Positions 16,045 through 25,682 of a stretch of 64,000 nt of DNA are shown piece after piece (the stretch's first letter is position 1; every line of letters begins with the position of its first letter). The translations under genes and the position numbers were made by a program. The stretch is taken from assembly GCA_041389525.1 (NCBI GenBank), contig JAWKRR010000030.1, forward strand, positions 25,150 through 89,149, in the 5' to 3' direction. The notes beneath the pieces were generated by a model. It ran no database searches, was not told where the DNA came from, and saw only the letters and a list, made by a program, of their open reading frames with translations. Source of the DNA: JACKFB01 sp041389525. GTDB lineage: Bacteria; Myxococcota_A; UBA9042; PHBI01; JACKFB01.

Positions 16045-16636
16045 TGGGCCTCGCCGTCGTTCGAACGGGCAGCGCCAACCTCGCCTCCGTGCTCGCGGGC
16101 CTTCGCCGCACGGGCGCCGAGCCCTTTCTCACCCAGGACCCGGCCGACATCGAGCGCTGCGAGCGGGTGGTCCTGCCCGGCGTCGGGGCCTTCGGCGCCG
16201 CCATGGACGAGCTGAACGCCCGCGGCCTGTCGGGCCCGCTGGCCGAGCGCGCGCGGTCTGGCAAGCCGCTGCTGGCCGTGTGTCTGGGGCTGCAGCTGCT
16301 CTGCGAGTCCAGCGAGGAGACCCCGGCGCCACGGGCTTGGGCGTCGTCCCAGGCACCATCCGGCGCTTTCACGACGGGCTGATCATCCCGCAGCTCGGCT
16401 GGAACCGCGTCCGACCGGCCGAGGGCAGCCGGCTGCTCGAGGACGGCTACGCGTACTACGCCAACTCGTACCGCCTGGAGTCGCTGCCCGAGGGCTACTC
16501 GGGCGCGATGACCGAACACGGCGGGCCCTTCGTCGCGGCGCTGGAGCGCGGGCCGCTCCTGGCCTGCCAGTTCCACCCCGAGCTCAGCGGCGAGTGGGGT
16601 CAGGCTCTGCTCTCCCGTTGGCTGGAGGCCGTCTGA
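16044..16636 (+). CDS. hisH: Imidazole glycerol phosphate synthase glutaminase subunit (frameshifted in this sequence)
   Basis: HisH hydrolyses glutamine and channels ammonia to HisF. The N-terminal part (MGLAVVRTGSANLASVLAGL, GVGAFG, and the catalytic Cys in LAVCLGLQLL) is in one frame to about 16325. The remainder (ATGLGVVPGTIRRF, then catalytic His/Glu in CQFHPELSGEW) is in the next frame. Restoring one G in the CCGG at about 16323-16327 reads ETPGATGLGVVPG without a break. The catalytic triad is present on both sides, so this looks like a base lost in sequencing, not a decayed gene. It overlaps hisB (ATG at 16044) and hisF (TGATG). Confidence 0.85.
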
Positions 16637-17388
16637 TGCTGACCGTTCGCGTCATCCCCTGTCTGGACGTGCGCGACGGCCGCGTCGTGAAGGGCATCCA
16701 GTTCCAAGGCCTCGTGGACGCTGGAGACCCGGCCGAGCGCGCCGCGGCATACGAGGCCCAAGGCGCCGACGAGCTCGTGATCCTCGACGTCTCCGCGACG
16801 CCCGAGGGCCGCGGCCACGCCGTCGAGACCGTGCGCCACGTGCGCGACGTGCTGCGCATCCCGCTGACGGTCGGGGCGGCGTGCGCCGAGTCGAAGACGC
16901 CGCGCGCCTCTTGGACGCAGGCGCCGACAAGGTCTCGGTGAACACCGCGGCCGTCGAGCGCCCGGAGATCTTGAACGAGCTGGCGACGCGCTTCGGCTCG
17001 CAGTGCACGGTCTTGGCCGTGGACGCCGCCCAGCGCGAGGACGGCAGCTTCGAGGTTGTCACCCGCTCCGGCACGCACCGCACGGGCATCGACGTGGTGC
17101 AGTGGGCCAGAGACGGCGTCGCCCGCGGCGCTGGCGAGATCCTGCTGACCAGCTGGGACCGCGACGGGACCAAGTCCGGCTACGACACGGTGCTGCTGCG
17201 CGCGGTCAGCGACGCGGTGCGCGTGCCGGTCATCGCGTCGGGCGGCGCGGCCTCGGCCGACCACCTGGTCGAGGCGCTGGCGGCCGGCGCGAGCGCGGTC
17301 TTGGCCGCGGCATCTTCACTACGGCGAGACCACGGTCGCGGACGTGAAGCGCGAGCTGGCCAAAGCGGGCCTCGAGGTGCGGCGATGA
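16636..17388 (+). CDS. hisF: Imidazole glycerol phosphate synthase cyclase subunit (frameshifted in this sequence)
   Basis: HisF is the (beta/alpha)8 cyclase partner of HisH. It opens MLTVRVIPCLDVRDGRVVKG with the catalytic Asp; after the first frame break it continues VRRVEDAARLLDAGADKVSVNTAAV and TSWDRDGTKSGYD (second catalytic Asp). Three breaks are seen: a missing G near 16875 (TVGGGV expected), a missing G near 17312 (AAGIF expected) and a missing C a few bases on (FHYGE expected). After them the normal C-terminus GETTVADVKRELAKAGLEVRR returns and ends at 17388, overlapping the hisA ATG. All three are single-base losses in short G or C runs, most simply explained by consensus error. Confidence 0.85.
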
Positions 17389-18680
17389 TCGTAGGATCCA
17401 TCGACCTGATGGAGGGACAGGCCGTCCAGCTCATCGGCGGCGAGAAGCGCGCCATCGACGCGGGCGACCCGCTCCCGATCGCGCGGAAGTTCAAGCTGGC
17501 CGGCGAGATCGCGGTCATCGATCTGGACGCCGCGCTCGGTCAGGGCAGCAACCGCGAGCTGGTCGAGGCGCTGTGTCGCGAGGCCTCGTGCCGGGTCGGC
17601 GGCGGCATCCGCGACGTCGAGACCGCCAAGCGCTGGCTGGACGCCGGCGCCCGGCGGATCATCTTGGGCACCGCAGCACAGCCCGAGATCCTCAGCCAGC
17701 TCCCAAGAGAGCGCGTCATCGCCGCGCTGGACGCCAAAGACGGCGAGGTGGTCATCGAGGGCTGGCGCAAGGGCACCGGCCGCGGAATCCTCGAGCGCAT
17801 CGCCGAGCTCCGAGAGCACGTCAGCGGGTTCCTGGTCACCTTCGTCGAGCGGGAGGGCCGCCTCGGAGGCACCGATCTCGGGCGGGTGCAGGCGATTGTC
17901 GACGCGGCGGGCTCGGCAAGGGTCACCATCGCGGGCGGCGTGACGACGGCGGCCGAGATCGCCGAGCTGGACCGCCTGGGGGCCGACGCTCAGGTCGGCA
18001 TGGCGCTGTACACCGGGCGGCTCTCGCTGGCCGAAGGCATCGCCGCGCCGCTTCGGACCGACCGGCCCGACGGGCTGTGGGCGACGGTCATCTGCGACCC
18101 TCACGGCCGCGCCCTGGGCCTCGCGTGGTCGAACGCCGAGAGCTTGGCGCGCGCCGTCGAGTCCGGCCGCGGCGTGTACTGGTCGCGCTCGCGCGGCGGG
18201 CTGTGGATGAAGGGCGAGAGCTCGGGCGCCACCCAAGAGCTGCTGGCCATCGACCACGACTGCGACCGCGACGCGCTGCGCTTCACGGTGCGTCAGGCGC
18301 CGCCGGGGTTTTGTCACCTGGACACCACGAGCTGCTGGGGTCCGCTGGGCGGCATCCCGGCGCTGGCCGAGACCCTGGCCGCGCGCGCCGTGGACGCGCC
18401 GGAGGGTAGCTACACCGCGCGCCTGCTGGGCGACGCGGAGCTCTTGCGCGCGAAGCTGCTCGAGGAGGCCGGCGAGCTAGCCGACGCGACCGCGCCGGAG
18501 CACGTCGCCGCCGAGGCCGCGGACGTCCTGTACTTCACCATGGTCGCCCTGGCGCGGGCCGGCGTGGGCATGGAAGCGGTCGAGCGTGAGTTGGACCGGC
18601 GCGCCTTGGGCGTCACCCGGCGCGCGGGCGACGCAAAGCCAGGCGCCATCAGGGAAAAAGCAAAGGGGGAGACGCCATGA
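17385..18680 (+). CDS. hisA: HisA-HisI-HisE trifunctional fusion
   Basis: This 431-residue protein joins three steps of the pathway. Residues ~1-225 are a HisA-type ProFAR isomerase barrel (MIVGSIDLMEGQAVQLIGG; CRVGGGIRD; TIAGGV). Residues ~230-325 are HisI, phosphoribosyl-AMP cyclohydrolase (GVYWSRSRGGLWMKGESSG; DHDCDRDALRF; CHLDTTSCW zinc ligands). Residues ~330-431 are HisE, phosphoribosyl-ATP pyrophosphohydrolase (KLLEEAGEL; EAADVLYF). The HisA half contains an uncommon segment (EGWRKGTGRG, TFVEREGRLGG) unlike E. coli HisA. HisIE fusions are common, but HisA-HisIE in one chain is unusual. No stop or restart codon separates the domains. The start overlaps hisF and the stop overlaps hisD (ATGA). 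Confidence 0.9.
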   Translation: MIVGSIDLMEGQAVQLIGGEKRAIDAGDPLPIARKFKLAGEIAVIDLDAALGQGSNRELVEALCREASCRVGGGIRDVETAKRWLDAGARRIILGTAAQPEILSQLPRERVIAALDAKDGEVVIEGWRKGTGRGILERIAELREHVSGFLVTFVEREGRLGGTDLGRVQAIVDAAGSARVTIAGGVTTAAEIAELDRLGADAQVGMALYTGRLSLAEGIAAPLRTDRPDGLWATVICDPHGRALGLAWSNAESLARAVESGRGVYWSRSRGGLWMKGESSGATQELLAIDHDCDRDALRFTVRQAPPGFCHLDTTSCWGPLGGIPALAETLAARAVDAPEGSYTARLLGDAELLRAKLLEEAGELADATAPEHVAAEAADVLYFTMVALARAGVGMEAVERELDRRALGVTRRAGDAKPGAIREKAKGETP

Positions 18681-19938
18681 GCGAGCCCAGGCTGCGGCGA
18701 ATCACCCCGGAAGATCTGCCCGCGCTGCGGCGTGACGCGGTCGACACCGACACCCTGTCCATCGCCGGCAGCATCGTCGAGGACGTGCGCACCCGCGGCG
18801 AGGTCGCGCTGCGCGAGCACGCCACCAGCCTGGGGACCTGCCCGAGGGCGCGCCGCTGGTGATCGAGCGGCCCTACCTGGACGCCGCGCTGGGGGCGCTG
18901 CCGGCCGGCGACCGCGCGCTGCTAGAGCGCACCGCCCAGCGCATCCGCGCCTTCGCCGAGGCCCAGCGCGCGGCCCTGACCAACGCAGAGATCCGCGTCC
19001 CCGGCGGCGCCGCCGGCAACACCGTCGCGCCGGTCGAGCGCGCCGGGTGCTACGCGCCGGGTGGCCGCTTCCCGCTGCCTTCGAGCGTCCTGATGACCGC
19101 GATCACCGCGCGTGTCGCCGGCGTCTCCGAGGTCTGGGTCGCCAGCCCGCGCCCGACCCAGATCACCCTCGCCGCGGCCGCGGTCGCCGGCGCCGACGCG
19201 GTCCTGACCGTCGGCGGTGCGCAGGCCATCGCCGCGCTCGCGTACGGCGCAGGGCCCGTCCCCGCGGTCGATGTCATCGTCGGCCCCGGAAACCGCTTCG
19301 TCACCGCCGCCAAACAGCTGGTCAGCGGCCGCGTCCGCATCGACATGCTGGCAGGTCCCAGCGAGCTGGTCGTCCTCTGCGACGCCACCGCAGACCCGGA
19401 GACCGTCGCCGCGGACTTACTGGCCCAGGCCGAGCACGACCCTGACGCCCTGCCGGTCGTCGTCTCCACCGACGCCGCCGTCCTCGACCGCGTCGACGAG
19501 GCCATCACGCGCCAGCTCGCCACCCTGCCGACCGCCGCCACCGCCAGCCTCGCCATCGCCGACGGCTACTCGGTGCTCTGCGCCGACCTGGACGCCGCCA
19601 TCGCGGTCTGCGATCGCCTCGCCCCCGAACACCTCGAGCTCTCCATCGCCGACGCAGCCGCGCTGGCCCCGCGCTTTCATCACTACGGCGGCCTCTTCAT
19701 CGGCGAAGGCTCCGCCGAGGTCCTCGGAGACTACGGCGCCGGCCCGAACCACGTGCTCCCGACCGGCTCGACAGCCCGCTTCACCGGCGGCCTCTCGGTC
19801 TTCGACTTCCTGCGCGTCCGCACCTGGCTGCGCGTCGACGACGCCGCCGCGGTCCGCCCCCTGGCCCAAGACGCCGCCCAGCTCGCCCGCCTCGAAGGCC
19901 TCGAAGCCCACGCCCGCGCCGCCGAGCGTCGCACCTGA
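18677..19938 (+). CDS. hisD: Histidinol dehydrogenase (frameshifted in this sequence)
   Basis: HisD performs the last two NAD-dependent oxidations from histidinol to histidine. The first 54 residues (MSEPRLRRITPEDL to HATSLG) are in frame with the ATG at 18677; from about 18840 the reading continues in the next frame (LPEGAPLVIERPYLDAAL). One extra G in the GGGG at about 18832-18835 joins them as SLGDLPEG. The rest is typical: ERAGCYAPGGRFPLPSSVLM, VGGAQAIAALAYG, VGPGNRFVTAAKQ, MLAGPSELVV, PEHLEL and GPNHVLPTGSTARF, including the zinc/catalytic residues. It is the last gene of the operon. A start at the internal ATG at 18859 would lose the N-terminal arm. Confidence 0.88.
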
Positions 19939-19989
19939 AACCGCCCGCGGGGGTTCACCGACCGGGACCAGCCGGCATAGAGTCCCCTC

Positions 19990-21471
19990 GTGAGCCACGC
20001 CCGCGCCGGACTTTGGTTGGTCTGCGTCGCCGCCCTCTGCGTGGGGTGTGCGTCGCGCGTCGCGCTGCGCGCGGGCGAGGGCCGGGGCTTCGAAAACCCT
20101 GACGCGAGCTGGCGAATCGTCGTCGACCCTGAGCTCCGCCGGCTGGACGTGCGCGCGTGCTTCAGCCGGTCGCCGGGCACGCTGGTGCCGGGGACGAGGC
20201 GGGCGGGCAAGTGGTTGCTGCAGCCGCGGGCGGTCGCGGCCGCGGGCGAGCTGGCCCCGCGTGGGCCGCTGGCGGTGGACTCGCGCTCGGGCGGCTTCGA
20301 GGTGCCGGGCGGCGCTGCGGCCCGCTGCGTGGACTACAGCGTCAACCTCGCGCGGCTGGTCGCCGAGGACGCCAGGCGGCACGAGACCTACGCGTCGGCG
20401 CGCTGCGTGGTGCTCAACCCCGACCTCTTCCTGTGGCGCCCGCGCCGCGTCGCCGCCGACTTCCGCGGCGCGGTTCACTTCGTGCTGCCCGAGGGCTTCG
20501 ACGCCTCCACCGCGTGGCCGCGCGGTCCGAGCGGCGCGCTCGACCTGGACGCCAGCGCGCTCGAGGGCACAGGCCGCGTGGTCCTGGGCCGCTTCAGCCG
20601 ACTTCGCGCCGATGTCGGGACGGCGTCCTTGGACGTCGCCGTGGTCGACGGCCCGCGGGCGGCCACCGACGCGGGGATCCGCCACTGGCTGAGCGAGTCC
20701 GCGCGCGCCAACGCGCTGGTCTACGGCCAGCCACCCACGCCCAGCGCCCAGGTCATCGTCATCCCCGTCGAGGGCGACCGCGCGCGCCCCGTGGTCTTCG
20801 GCATGGCCCTGCGCGGCGGCGGCCCGGCGCTGGTGCTCCTGCTAGATAAGGCCGCCCGAGATCTGCAGCTGCCCGGAGAGTGGATCGCCATCCACGAGCT
20901 GTTTCACCTCGGCATGCCGGCCATTCGCCGCGCCGACGCGTGGCTCTCCGAGGGCGTGACCATGTACTACAGCGAGATTCTGCGGGCGCGCGCGGGGTTC
21001 GCGACGCCGGACGAGGCGTGGCAGCGGGTTCACGACGGCTTCGGCCGCGGCCGCCGCGAGAGCACGGGGCGGACCCTCGCTGACGAGAGCGCCGCGATGC
21101 GCGAGACCGCGTCGTACATGCGCGTGTACTGGGGCGGCGCCGCCATCGCGCTGGCCTGGGATGTGGCGATTCGCGAGGCGAGCGCTGGCGAAAAGTCCCT
21201 CGACGACGCGCTGCGCCACCTCCACGACTGCTGCCGCGAGCCCGCGCGCTTCTGGTCCGCCGCCGAGGTCATCGCCACCCTGGACCGCTGGTGGGGCAGC
21301 CCCCTATTCTCCGGCATCGCCGAACCCGCGCTGGCGTCGGCCGCCTTCCCCGACCTGAGCGGGCTCTACTCGCGCCTCGGGCTGCTCGCCGACGGCACCG
21401 ACCTCCGCCTGCTCGAGTCCTCGGCCTCCGCGCTGCGCGACGCCATCACCGCCAAGGAGCCCGCCCGATGA
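19990..21471 (+). CDS. Predicted zinc metallopeptidase lipoprotein (gluzincin, HELFH)
   Basis: The 493-residue protein starts at a GTG and has a short lipoprotein signal (VCVAALCVGC, Cys ~20). The zinc motif HELFH (about 303-307) is followed 25 residues later by WLSEGVTMYY, giving the third Glu ligand, the arrangement of gluzincins such as the M1/M61 clans. The N-terminal ~220 residues are beta-rich, as in M61 glycyl aminopeptidases. It probably acts in the periplasm or at the outer membrane on peptides; the substrate is unknown. It follows hisD by 51 bp and overlaps the next gene by ATGA. Confidence 0.75.
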   Translation: MSHARAGLWLVCVAALCVGCASRVALRAGEGRGFENPDASWRIVVDPELRRLDVRACFSRSPGTLVPGTRRAGKWLLQPRAVAAAGELAPRGPLAVDSRSGGFEVPGGAAARCVDYSVNLARLVAEDARRHETYASARCVVLNPDLFLWRPRRVAADFRGAVHFVLPEGFDASTAWPRGPSGALDLDASALEGTGRVVLGRFSRLRADVGTASLDVAVVDGPRAATDAGIRHWLSESARANALVYGQPPTPSAQVIVIPVEGDRARPVVFGMALRGGGPALVLLLDKAARDLQLPGEWIAIHELFHLGMPAIRRADAWLSEGVTMYYSEILRARAGFATPDEAWQRVHDGFGRGRRESTGRTLADESAAMRETASYMRVYWGGAAIALAWDVAIREASAGEKSLDDALRHLHDCCREPARFWSAAEVIATLDRWWGSPLFSGIAEPALASAAFPDLSGLYSRLGLLADGTDLRLLESSASALRDAITAKEPAR

Positions 21472-21824
21472 AAGCGACCCTCTACCAGTACCCGAAGTGC
21501 AGCACCTGCCGGAAAGCCAAGGCGTGGCTTGAGGCCCGCGGCGAGGCGGCCACCATGGTCGACCTCGTCGCCAATCCCCCAAGCGCCGCCACCCTGAAGG
21601 ACCTGTGGACGCGCTCGGGCCAGCCTCTGCGCAAACTGTTCAATACCAGCGGCGAGAGCTACCGAAACGGCGGCTTCAAGGACCGCCTCGCCACCATGAG
21701 CGACGCCGAGGCGCTGGCGGCGCTCGCGGCCGACGGCAAGCTGGTCAAGCGGCCGTTGCTGGATCTCGGCCACACCGTGCTCATCGGGTTCCGCGAGGCG
21801 GACTGGCAGGCGGCGGCTCGCTGA
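21468..21824 (+). CDS. ArsC/Spx/YffB-family thioredoxin-fold protein
   Basis: This 118-residue protein has the ArsC-family fold. YPKCSTCRKAKAWLEARG carries a CxxC active site (Cys11, Cys14) as in Spx and YffB-type members, and RPLLDLGHTVLIGF with its preceding Lys is the conserved C-terminal part. The single-Cys grx-linked ArsC normally has CGTSRN, so genuine arsenate reduction is doubtful. A glutathione- or thiol-dependent reductase of the YffB type is more likely. It is coupled to the upstream peptidase by ATGA, and its TGA overlaps one copy of the iterated 10-mer (21823-21832). Confidence 0.8.
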   Translation: MKATLYQYPKCSTCRKAKAWLEARGEAATMVDLVANPPSAATLKDLWTRSGQPLRKLFNTSGESYRNGGFKDRLATMSDAEALAALAADGKLVKRPLLDLGHTVLIGFREADWQAAAR

Positions 21825-21843
21825 TCTCGGGCGGTGCTGCGCG

Positions 21844-24110
21844 TTAGTCCCAGTAAATCCGGGGCCGGACGCGGAGCGCTTCGCCGTCGATGAGGACCTC
21901 GACCACGGTCGAGCCGGGGCTGGGCGGCGGCGTGAGGCTGCGTCGCCAGCCGCCGTCTTCCGCGGTCGCCGGGCCGTCGAAGCTGCCCGGGCCATAGGCG
22001 ATCCGAATCTCGACCGAGGCGTCCGGACGCGGCGAGCCGTCCGGGTTGCGCGCGAAGGCCCGAATCACCGCCGGCGTCGCCCCGCCCGCTGCCACGTGGC
22101 GCGCGGCCGGCTCGACCGCGATGGTCGGGTGCTCGACGATGGTGTGGACCATGCCGGCGGCCAGACCGTGCTCCTCCTGAACGTAGCCGGAGGGCCAGCG
22201 CACGCGGACGGTGCTGGCCTCCGTCGCCGTGCCCAGCCCCGCGAACACCAGCGGCCGCGAGGACGCCACCGGGGCTCCGCGGGCGCCGACCGCGTGCCGG
22301 CGCGGGCCCGCCAAGCCGGCGGCCTCGACCTCGACGATCGCGCCAATACCCAGGTGATTGCTGGTCGTTCCGCGCAGCCGCACGTCATCCCGCGGTTCGG
22401 GGTGACCGCGTCGTTGCGCACGACCAGGAAGCTGTCCCGTGCCCCCGAAGGCGAGATCGGGTCGCCGTCGCCGTCGAGATCGTCGACCGTGAGGGCGCGC
22501 CACATGCCCACCGCGTCGAGGCCGATCTGCGCCGACACATCGACAAAGCGCCAATGGCCCGCGTTCCAATGCGCGGTGACGGGCTGCGCGAAGAGCCCTT
22601 CGGGTCGTCGCCGGGATCCGGCCCGTGGGTAAAGATGAGGTCGCTGGCGCCGTCCCGGTCCAGGTCCAGCCAGGCGACGCTCCAGGGTATCAGATCCTGG
22701 CTGCCCGGCCCCGGCGGGTCGGTCACGATCAGGCCGCAGCGACCGATACCAGTCCTGGCGGTGCGGTCCCTCATCGGCCACTGGGTGAGCCCCTGGAACA
22801 CGTGGTGGGTCGGGTCGCCGGCCACCGCGAGGTCGAAGACGCCGTCCCCGTCGGCGTCGGCGATGGCGGCACCCATGGGCGCGCCGTTCAGCAGCGCGGT
22901 CAGCGTGTGGCTGGCCATCGGCGCGAGGCCGCCCAGGCGTGGCAGGCCGCCGTCGTCGGTGGAGATCGCGCCGTAGAAGCCTTGAAAGGCCGCCGCAGGG
23001 CTGACCGCTGGGCATCCCGAAGAGCACCGAGTCGGCGGGACCCAGCGGCCCGGCCAAGACGGCGTAGTGATTGGCGTGGTTGACCTGCGCGAAGAGGTCG
23101 GGCCGCGCGACCCACTGGCGGGTCCCGGTCTGAAGCAGCGGGATGAGCTCAGGGCAGGTCGCCGAGCAGCAGCCGTACTGCGAGGTCACGAAGTCCAAGC
23201 GGCCGTCCATGTCGAGGTCGACCAGGGCGATCTCCTGCGTCGCGAGCAACAGCCCCGCGCTCGGCGGCGCGACCCGCTCCAGCGTGAAACCGCCCACGCC
23301 ATCGCCCCAGAGCACGTGCGGCTCGCCGAACTCGACCAGCACATCGGTCGCCCCGTCGCCGTCGAGATCCTCCACCAGCACCGCCCGCGCCGTGTCGAAG
23401 CTGGGCGTCGCCATCGGCGAGAGCGTCCCGGCCTGGATGTCGTAGTGAAACGCGAAGGACTTGCCCGTCGGGTCACCGGTCAGCAGGACCTCGGGCAGGC
23501 CGTCGCCGTCGAGGTCTCCGAAGAGCGCCGCGGTGAGCGTACCGATCCGGCTCGCGGTCCCGACGTCGACGGTGAACCCGCGTGGGCCGTCGGGGAGCGC
23601 GGTGGCCAGGGGTGCGAAGCTGCCGCTCAAGGTGGCGGGCGGCGTCGGGGCGGAGCCGGGGCGGGATCCGTCTTCGCTGGCAGCGCACGCCACACAGGCT
23701 TCGATCTCCGCGCAGGAGGCCGCGGCCTCCAGGCAGGCGAGGTCGAGGGATTTGGCGAAGTCCGTCCGGCAAAACGCCACGCAGTCGGCCTCGGCCGGCA
23801 CGTTGGGGAGGCAGCCGAGATGGAACGCCTGCTTGCACGCGTCGAAACAGGTCTGAACCGGCGCGTCCACCGCGTCGGCGTCAGGCGTGGCGGCGTCGCT
23901 GTCGGGGGTTGAGGGCGCGTCCAGCGCGTCCGACTCGGGGACGTCCGAATCGGCGTCGGCGGTCGTGTCCGCGTCGTCCGCGTCGCCGTCGCCGGTCGAC
24001 GAGCCGCCCCCGCAACCCGCGCAGGTGAGGACGAGCACGCAGCCGAGGATTCGGCGCAGCAGCAGGTTCGCGCGTGCCACAGAGCGGACCGGGCCAAGCT
24101 GCGCCGACAT
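21844..24110 (-). CDS. FG-GAP/VCBS repeat lipoprotein with UnbV/ASPIC-type C-terminus (frameshifted in this sequence)
   Basis: The N-terminus has a lipoprotein signal (VLVLTCAGC), an Asp-rich linker and a Cys-rich segment with about ten Cys. FG-GAP-like blade motifs follow: FGDLDGDGLPEV, EDLDGDGATDV, VDLDMDGRLDF, ADADGDGVFDL, LDLDRDGASDL and DDLDGDGDP. The end (NHLGIGAIVEV, RVRWPSGYVQEEHG) matches ASPIC/UnbV modules. Reading changes frame three times: near 23005-23012, near 22596 (missing G on the coding strand, KGLFAQPV expected) and near 22399-22402 (missing C, EPRDDVRLRG expected). Such proteins are typically secreted, Ca-binding beta-propellers. I start at the ATG at 24110, which gives a conventional signal peptide. 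Confidence 0.75.
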
Positions 24111-24172
24111 GGAGTTCACCCTCCCCAGACCGACAGAAGAGCCTGGTCGCTCATACAGGGCGTCCCGCGCGC

Positions 24173-24670
24173 TCAACCGAAGCGCGCGCCCAACTCGTCG
24201 CAGATCTTCTCCAGCGCTTCTTGGTCGACTCGCGTGAACGCCGCGGGGTCGTCGGAGTCGACGTCCAGCACGCCGAAGACGCGGCCATCGGGGCGCAGGA
24301 TGGGGACGACGATCTCCGAGCGCGTGGTCGACGAGCAGGCGATGTGCCCCTCAAACGCCTCGACGTCATCGACGAGCTGGGTGCGCCGCGTCCGCGCGGC
24401 CGCCCCGCAGACCCCTCGCGAGAAGGGGATTCGCAGGCAGCCGTGGCCGCCCTGGTAGGGGCCGATGACCAGCAGCTCCGGCGCCATCGCCCGGTAAAAC
24501 CCGGTCCAGTGGAAGTACTCGAAGGCGTGGTGCAGCTCGCACACGGTGGTGGCCATCGCGGCCACCCAGTCGTCTTCCCCGCCCAAGAGCGAGCGCAGCG
24601 CCGCCGCGACATCGGCGTAGTGGCGAACGCGCGCCTCGGGCGAGGCGTCCCTGCTGAGCGGCTGCACCAA
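24173..24670 (-). CDS. msrC: Free methionine-(R)-sulfoxide reductase (GAF domain)
   Basis: The 165-residue GAF-domain enzyme reduces free Met-R-sulfoxide using thioredoxin. The three redox Cys of the family are present: Cys78 and Cys88 in CLRIPFSRGVCG, and Cys112 in FEGHIACSS. Their 10- and 24-residue spacing equals that of E. coli fRMsr (84/94/118). SEIVVPI and GVLDVDS complete the signature. The start is a TTG at 24670 or the adjacent GTG at 24667. It lies 5 bp after the cyclophilin stop on the same strand, so the two probably form an operon. Confidence 0.92.
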   Translation of the reverse strand: MVQPLSRDASPEARVRHYADVAAALRSLLGGEDDWVAAMATTVCELHHAFEYFHWTGFYRAMAPELLVIGPYQGGHGCLRIPFSRGVCGAAARTRRTQLVDDVEAFEGHIACSSTTRSEIVVPILRPDGRVFGVLDVDSDDPAAFTRVDQEALEKICDELGARFG

Positions 24671-24675
24671 CGCGG

Positions 24676-25596
24676 CTACTCCGTGACCAGCTTCGCGGTC
24701 TTCACGTAGTCCAGCATCGGGAAATCCTTCGCCAGATACTCGTTGCCCTCGCCCTGCATCCGCCCCTGGTCGGGTCCACGGCCGCGCGGCGCGCCCTCGC
24801 CGTAGCCGCCGTAGAGCGCGTCGATGACCTTCATCCCCTCCTCGTCGATCTTGCCGAAGGGGGTGAAGCCCATCTGGTCGAGGCGGCTGTTGTCGGAGAA
24901 GTTCACGAAGAACTGCGAGGTGCGCGTGCCGGGGCCCGCGGTCGCGAAGCTCAGGTAGCCGCGGGCGTTGGACTGCTTGCCGGCCGGGTCGTCGGCGATG
25001 CGCGCGTCGCGCCAGACCGCCGCCACGCGCGGGTCGCCGTGGATGCCGATCTGCGCCATGAAGCCCTTGATGACGCGGAAGAACGCCGTCCCGTCGAAGA
25101 AGCCGACCTTGATGAGGTTGTAGAAGCGGTCGGCACCCAGCGGCGACCAGCTTCGGTCCACCTCGACGACGAAATCGCCGCGCGTGGTCTCGAACTTCAC
25201 CTTGTACTGAGCCGGCGCCTGCTCGGTCGCCTTGGTCGGGTCCATCAGGTCGGGGTGCGTCGAGCCCGGCGGCACCGGCGTCGCCTCGGGGGCGGCCGGC
25301 TTCGCGACCGGCGCGGCCGCGGCAGGTGCGGCGGCTACTTCGGCCGGCTTCTCCGCGGGCTTCTCCTCGGCCTTCTTCTCCGCGGCCTTCTCCGCGGGCT
25401 TCTCCGCCGCCTTCTCGTCAGCCTTCGCCTCCTCGCCCTCGGCCGCCTTCTCGGCGCCCTCTTCACCCTCAGCAGGCGCCGCAGCACCGTCGCCCTCGGC
25501 GGCAGCCTCCGCCCCCTCCTTCTTGTCACAGCCCAACGCCGAAGCGCTGAAAGCGAAGGTCGTCACGAGGAAGGCGCTCATCCAAATCCGTTTCAT
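24676..25596 (-). CDS. Cyclophilin-type peptidyl-prolyl isomerase lipoprotein
   Basis: The 306-residue protein has a lipoprotein signal (ASALGC, Cys ~23), a highly charged Lys/Ala/Glu/Pro linker (about 25-110, repeated KAAEKPAEK) and a cyclophilin domain (about 130-306: TTRGDFVVEVD, FYNLIKVGFFDGTAFFRVIKGFM, TSQFFVNFSDN). The catalytic Arg of FFRVI is kept. It catalyses cis-trans proline isomerisation, here presumably in the periplasm, tethered to a membrane. The linker is long enough to cross part of the periplasm. The same kind of repeat is found in the unrelated lipoprotein at 33.4 kb. It leads a two-gene operon with msrC. Confidence 0.92.
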   Translation of the reverse strand: MKRIWMSAFLVTTFAFSASALGCDKKEGAEAAAEGDGAAAPAEGEEGAEKAAEGEEAKADEKAAEKPAEKAAEKKAEEKPAEKPAEVAAAPAAAAPVAKPAAPEATPVPPGSTHPDLMDPTKATEQAPAQYKVKFETTRGDFVVEVDRSWSPLGADRFYNLIKVGFFDGTAFFRVIKGFMAQIGIHGDPRVAAVWRDARIADDPAGKQSNARGYLSFATAGPGTRTSQFFVNFSDNSRLDQMGFTPFGKIDEEGMKVIDALYGGYGEGAPRGRGPDQGRMQGEGNEYLAKDFPMLDYVKTAKLVTE

Positions 25597-25682
25597 CGTC
25601 TAGCTCCATACAGTGAAAAGCCCGCCGGATCGCTCGGCGCGTCCTGCGCTACGGCGACCCGGTCAGGCGACAGCGATCGGTG

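Noticed and set aside
16320..18840. Programmed ribosomal frameshifting in hisH, hisF and hisD
   Set aside because: Five sites in three genes, three of them in one gene, without a shared slippery heptamer or downstream structure; single-base loss in G/C runs is a simpler explanation.
21468..21824. True arsenate reductase
   Set aside because: The CxxC active site is of the Spx/YffB type and no ars genes are nearby.
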